A stretch of DNA of 64,000 nucleotides, taken from contig NZ_LR881183.1 of assembly GCF_904067545.1 (NCBI RefSeq), positions 810,277 to 874,276 on the forward strand, given 5' to 3'. This stretch comes from Thermococcus camini (lineage in GTDB: Archaea > Methanobacteriota_B > Thermococci > Thermococcales > Thermococcaceae). Each line of letters opens with the position of its first letter. Position 1 is the stretch's first letter. The translations under genes and the position numbers were made by a program. The notes beneath the pieces are model-generated. The model had not been told where the DNA came from. It saw only the letters and a program-made list of their open reading frames with translations, and did no database searches. Shown here piece by piece: positions 62,553 through 64,000 of this stretch.

Positions 62553-63770
62553 ATGGCTGAGAAGGTCAGGAACATAGTTGTTGAGGAGCTTATGAGGACC
62601 CCCGTTGAGATGCAGAAGGTCGAGCTCGTTGAGAGGAAGGGAATAGGCCACCCTGACAGCATTGCTGACGGCATAGCCGAGGCCGTCAGCAGGGCGCTCA
62701 GCAGGGAGTACGTGAAGAGGTACGGCATCATCCTCCACCACAACACCGACCAGGTGGAGGTCGTTGGTGGAAAGGCCTACCCGCGCTTCGGCGGCGGTGA
62801 GGTCATCAAGCCGATATACATCCTTCTCTCCGGAAGGGCCGTTGAGATCGTTGACCGCGAGCTCTTCCCGGTTCACGAGGTTGCCATTAAAGCCGCCCGC
62901 GAGTACCTCAAGAAGGCCGTCAGGCACCTCGACCTTGAGAACCACGTCGTCATCGACTCCCGCATCGGACAGGGCAGTGTGGACCTTGTCGGTGTCTTCA
63001 ACAAGGCCAAGGAAACCCCGATTCCGCTCGCCAACGACACCAGCTTTGGAGTCGGCTACGCTCCTCTCAGCGAGACCGAGAGGATTGTTTACGAGACCGA
63101 GAAGCTCCTCAACAGCGACGAGTTTAAGAAGAAGTACCCCGCCGTTGGTGAGGACATCAAGGTCATGGGCCTCAGGAAGGGCGATGAGATAGACATCACC
63201 ATCGCGGCCGCCATGGTGGACAGCGAGGTTGCCGGTCCGGACGAGTACATGGCCGTTAAGGAGGCCATCTACGAGGCTGCCAAGGGCGTCGCCGAGGCCC
63301 ACACCGAGAGGAAGGTCAACATCTACGTCAACACCGCCGACGACCCGGAGAAAGGCATCTACTACATAACCGTCACCGGAACCAGTGCGGAAGCTGGAGA
63401 CGACGGTAGCGTTGGAAGGGGCAACCGCGTTAACGGCCTCATCACCCCGAACAGGCACATGAGCATGGAGGCTGCTGCCGGAAAGAACCCTGTCAGCCAC
63501 GTTGGAAAGATATACAACCTCCTCTCGATGCTCATCGCCAGCGACATCGCCGAGCAGGTTGAGGGAGTGGAAGAGGTCTACGTCAGGATACTCAGCCAGA
63601 TAGGCAAGCCCATTGACGAGCCGCTCGTCGCGAGCGTTCAGGTTATCCCGAAGAAGGGCTACAGCCTCGAGACCATCCAGAAGCCGGCCTATGAGATAGC
63701 CGACGCCTGGCTCGCCGACATAACGAAGATACAGAAGATGATTCTCGACGACCAGCTCAACGTCTTCTGA
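62553..63770 (+). CDS. mat: S-adenosylmethionine synthetase, archaeal type
   Basis: A 405-residue archaeal methionine adenosyltransferase making SAM from methionine and ATP. The archaeal signatures are [41 protein letters not shown], and [47 protein letters not shown]. It is unlike bacterial MetK in sequence. GAGGTGA precedes the ATG at 62553, which is preferred over an in-frame start nine bases earlier. Codon use is highly biased, as for an abundant protein. A single-gene unit. Confidence 0.96.
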   Translation: MAEKVRNIVVEELMRTPVEMQKVELVERKGIGHPDSIADGIAEAVSRALSREYVKRYGIILHHNTDQVEVVGGKAYPRFGGGEVIKPIYILLSGRAVEIVDRELFPVHEVAIKAAREYLKKAVRHLDLENHVVIDSRIGQGSVDLVGVFNKAKETPIPLANDTSFGVGYAPLSETERIVYETEKLLNSDEFKKKYPAVGEDIKVMGLRKGDEIDITIAAAMVDSEVAGPDEYMAVKEAIYEAAKGVAEAHTERKVNIYVNTADDPEKGIYYITVTGTSAEAGDDGSVGRGNRVNGLITPNRHMSMEAAAGKNPVSHVGKIYNLLSMLIASDIAEQVEGVEEVYVRILSQIGKPIDEPLVASVQVIPKKGYSLETIQKPAYEIADAWLADITKIQKMILDDQLNVF

Positions 63771-63838
63771 TCCTTTTCTCTTTCAAAGTTTTCTAAGCCT
63801 GAGATCGGATCGGGAGTTTAAAAGTTTTGGAAGAAGCC

Positions 63839-64000
63839 TCAGACGGCAGGGTAGCCGCTCTGCTTGAGGACCCTTATGAGCTTCGCCTCTTCGAGGGCTA
63901 TGGCGACCTTCTCCTTCTTGACCTTCGCAAGCTGGGAAGCGGCGGCCTTCTTCTGGCGGGCCATCCTCACGAGGCGGGCCTCCTCAAGGGCGAGGAGCTC
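63839..64000 (-). CDS. C-terminal end of an alanine/lysine-rich helical protein (partial)
   Basis: The last 53 codons of a leftward gene whose start lies beyond base 64000. The visible part is highly charged and helical (LVRMARQKKAAASQLAKVKK, then EKVAIALEEAKLIRVLKQSG) and ends YPAV. The strong codon bias and composition recall ribosome-associated proteins, but I cannot name it. It converges with the metK gene. Confidence 0.5.
   Translation of the reverse strand, partial: ELLALEEARLVRMARQKKAAASQLAKVKKEKVAIALEEAKLIRVLKQSGYPAV

Overview
This window is a piece of a euryarchaeal chromosome from the Thermococcales, most likely a Thermococcus. The evidence is the gene set: an Mrp-type module of an MBX/MBH respiratory complex with SurR-type operator sequences, a cytosolic NiFe sulfhydrogenase (hydBGDA), aRF1, the GAN nuclease next to S15 and S3Ae ribosomal protein genes, membrane LonB, a minimal SufBC pair, the two aconitase-X subunits of the archaeal mevalonate pathway, CTP-dependent riboflavin kinase and archaeal S-adenosylmethionine synthetase. 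Genes are tightly packed, often with 4-base stop/start overlaps, GGTGA or GGAGG ribosome binding sites, TTTATA/TTTAAA promoters and several apparently leaderless starts. Most of the DNA is moderately GC-rich. A visibly AT-richer block lies at about 18.5-24.1 kb.

Layout. 0-2.8 kb: leftward Mrp antiporter operon, cut by the window edge, with two SurR motifs at its promoter. 3-9.4 kb: ACT-domain regulator, TRAM radical SAM protein, three tandem secreted paralogs of unknown function, and wecB/wecC for UDP-ManNAcA. 9.6-17.5 kb: DUF354 protein, SpoIIM-like protein, lipoate ligase C-terminal subunit, argS, an ATPase with a striking palindromic operator, a DapA-family aldolase, RelBE and aRF1. 17.6-25.2 kb: small membrane protein, HEAT protein, a glycosylation block (GT2, methyltransferase, two large GT-C-type membrane proteins), two class III signal-peptide pilins and an HTH protein. 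25.2-34.6 kb: M50 protease, phosphomevalonate dehydratase, secreted proteins, initiator tRNA-Met, a LAGLIDADG homing endonuclease that runs into the rpsO (S15) gene, GAN, Pcc1, S3Ae and a THUMP protein. 34.7-42.8 kb: DUF92 protein, Lrp, MazG, ArsR, JAMM, RidA, DUF2666, LonB and SufCB. 42.8-48 kb: hydrogenase protease, VapBC and the hydBGDA operon. 48-58 kb: beta-propeller protein coupled to an ABC exporter, two related DUF2226-like proteins, a tandem-duplicated binding lipoprotein, HTH-CBS regulator and EamA permease. 58-64 kb: RCK-DHH fusion, PRC-barrel, ribK, endonuclease V, translin-like protein, metK and the end of another gene.

Non-coding RNA is the richest part for discovery. Two GC-rich intergenic segments (about 55.03-55.19 and 62.26-62.42 kb) fold, on the minus strand, into paired stem-loops each followed by ACA, with a TATA box at the right distance. 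They look like H/ACA guide RNAs. Three segments (34.6, 37.7 and 56.2 kb) have box C/D organisation; the 56.2 kb one is essentially textbook. I see no CRISPR array, rRNA gene or insertion sequence in the window.

How it fits together: the hydrogenase and Mrp genes belong to hydrogen/sulfur metabolism under likely SurR control, and SufBC supplies Fe-S clusters. The protease at 42.8 kb probably trims the HydA C-terminus. The wec genes and the glycosyltransferase block probably supply cell-surface glycans, possibly for the adjacent pilins.
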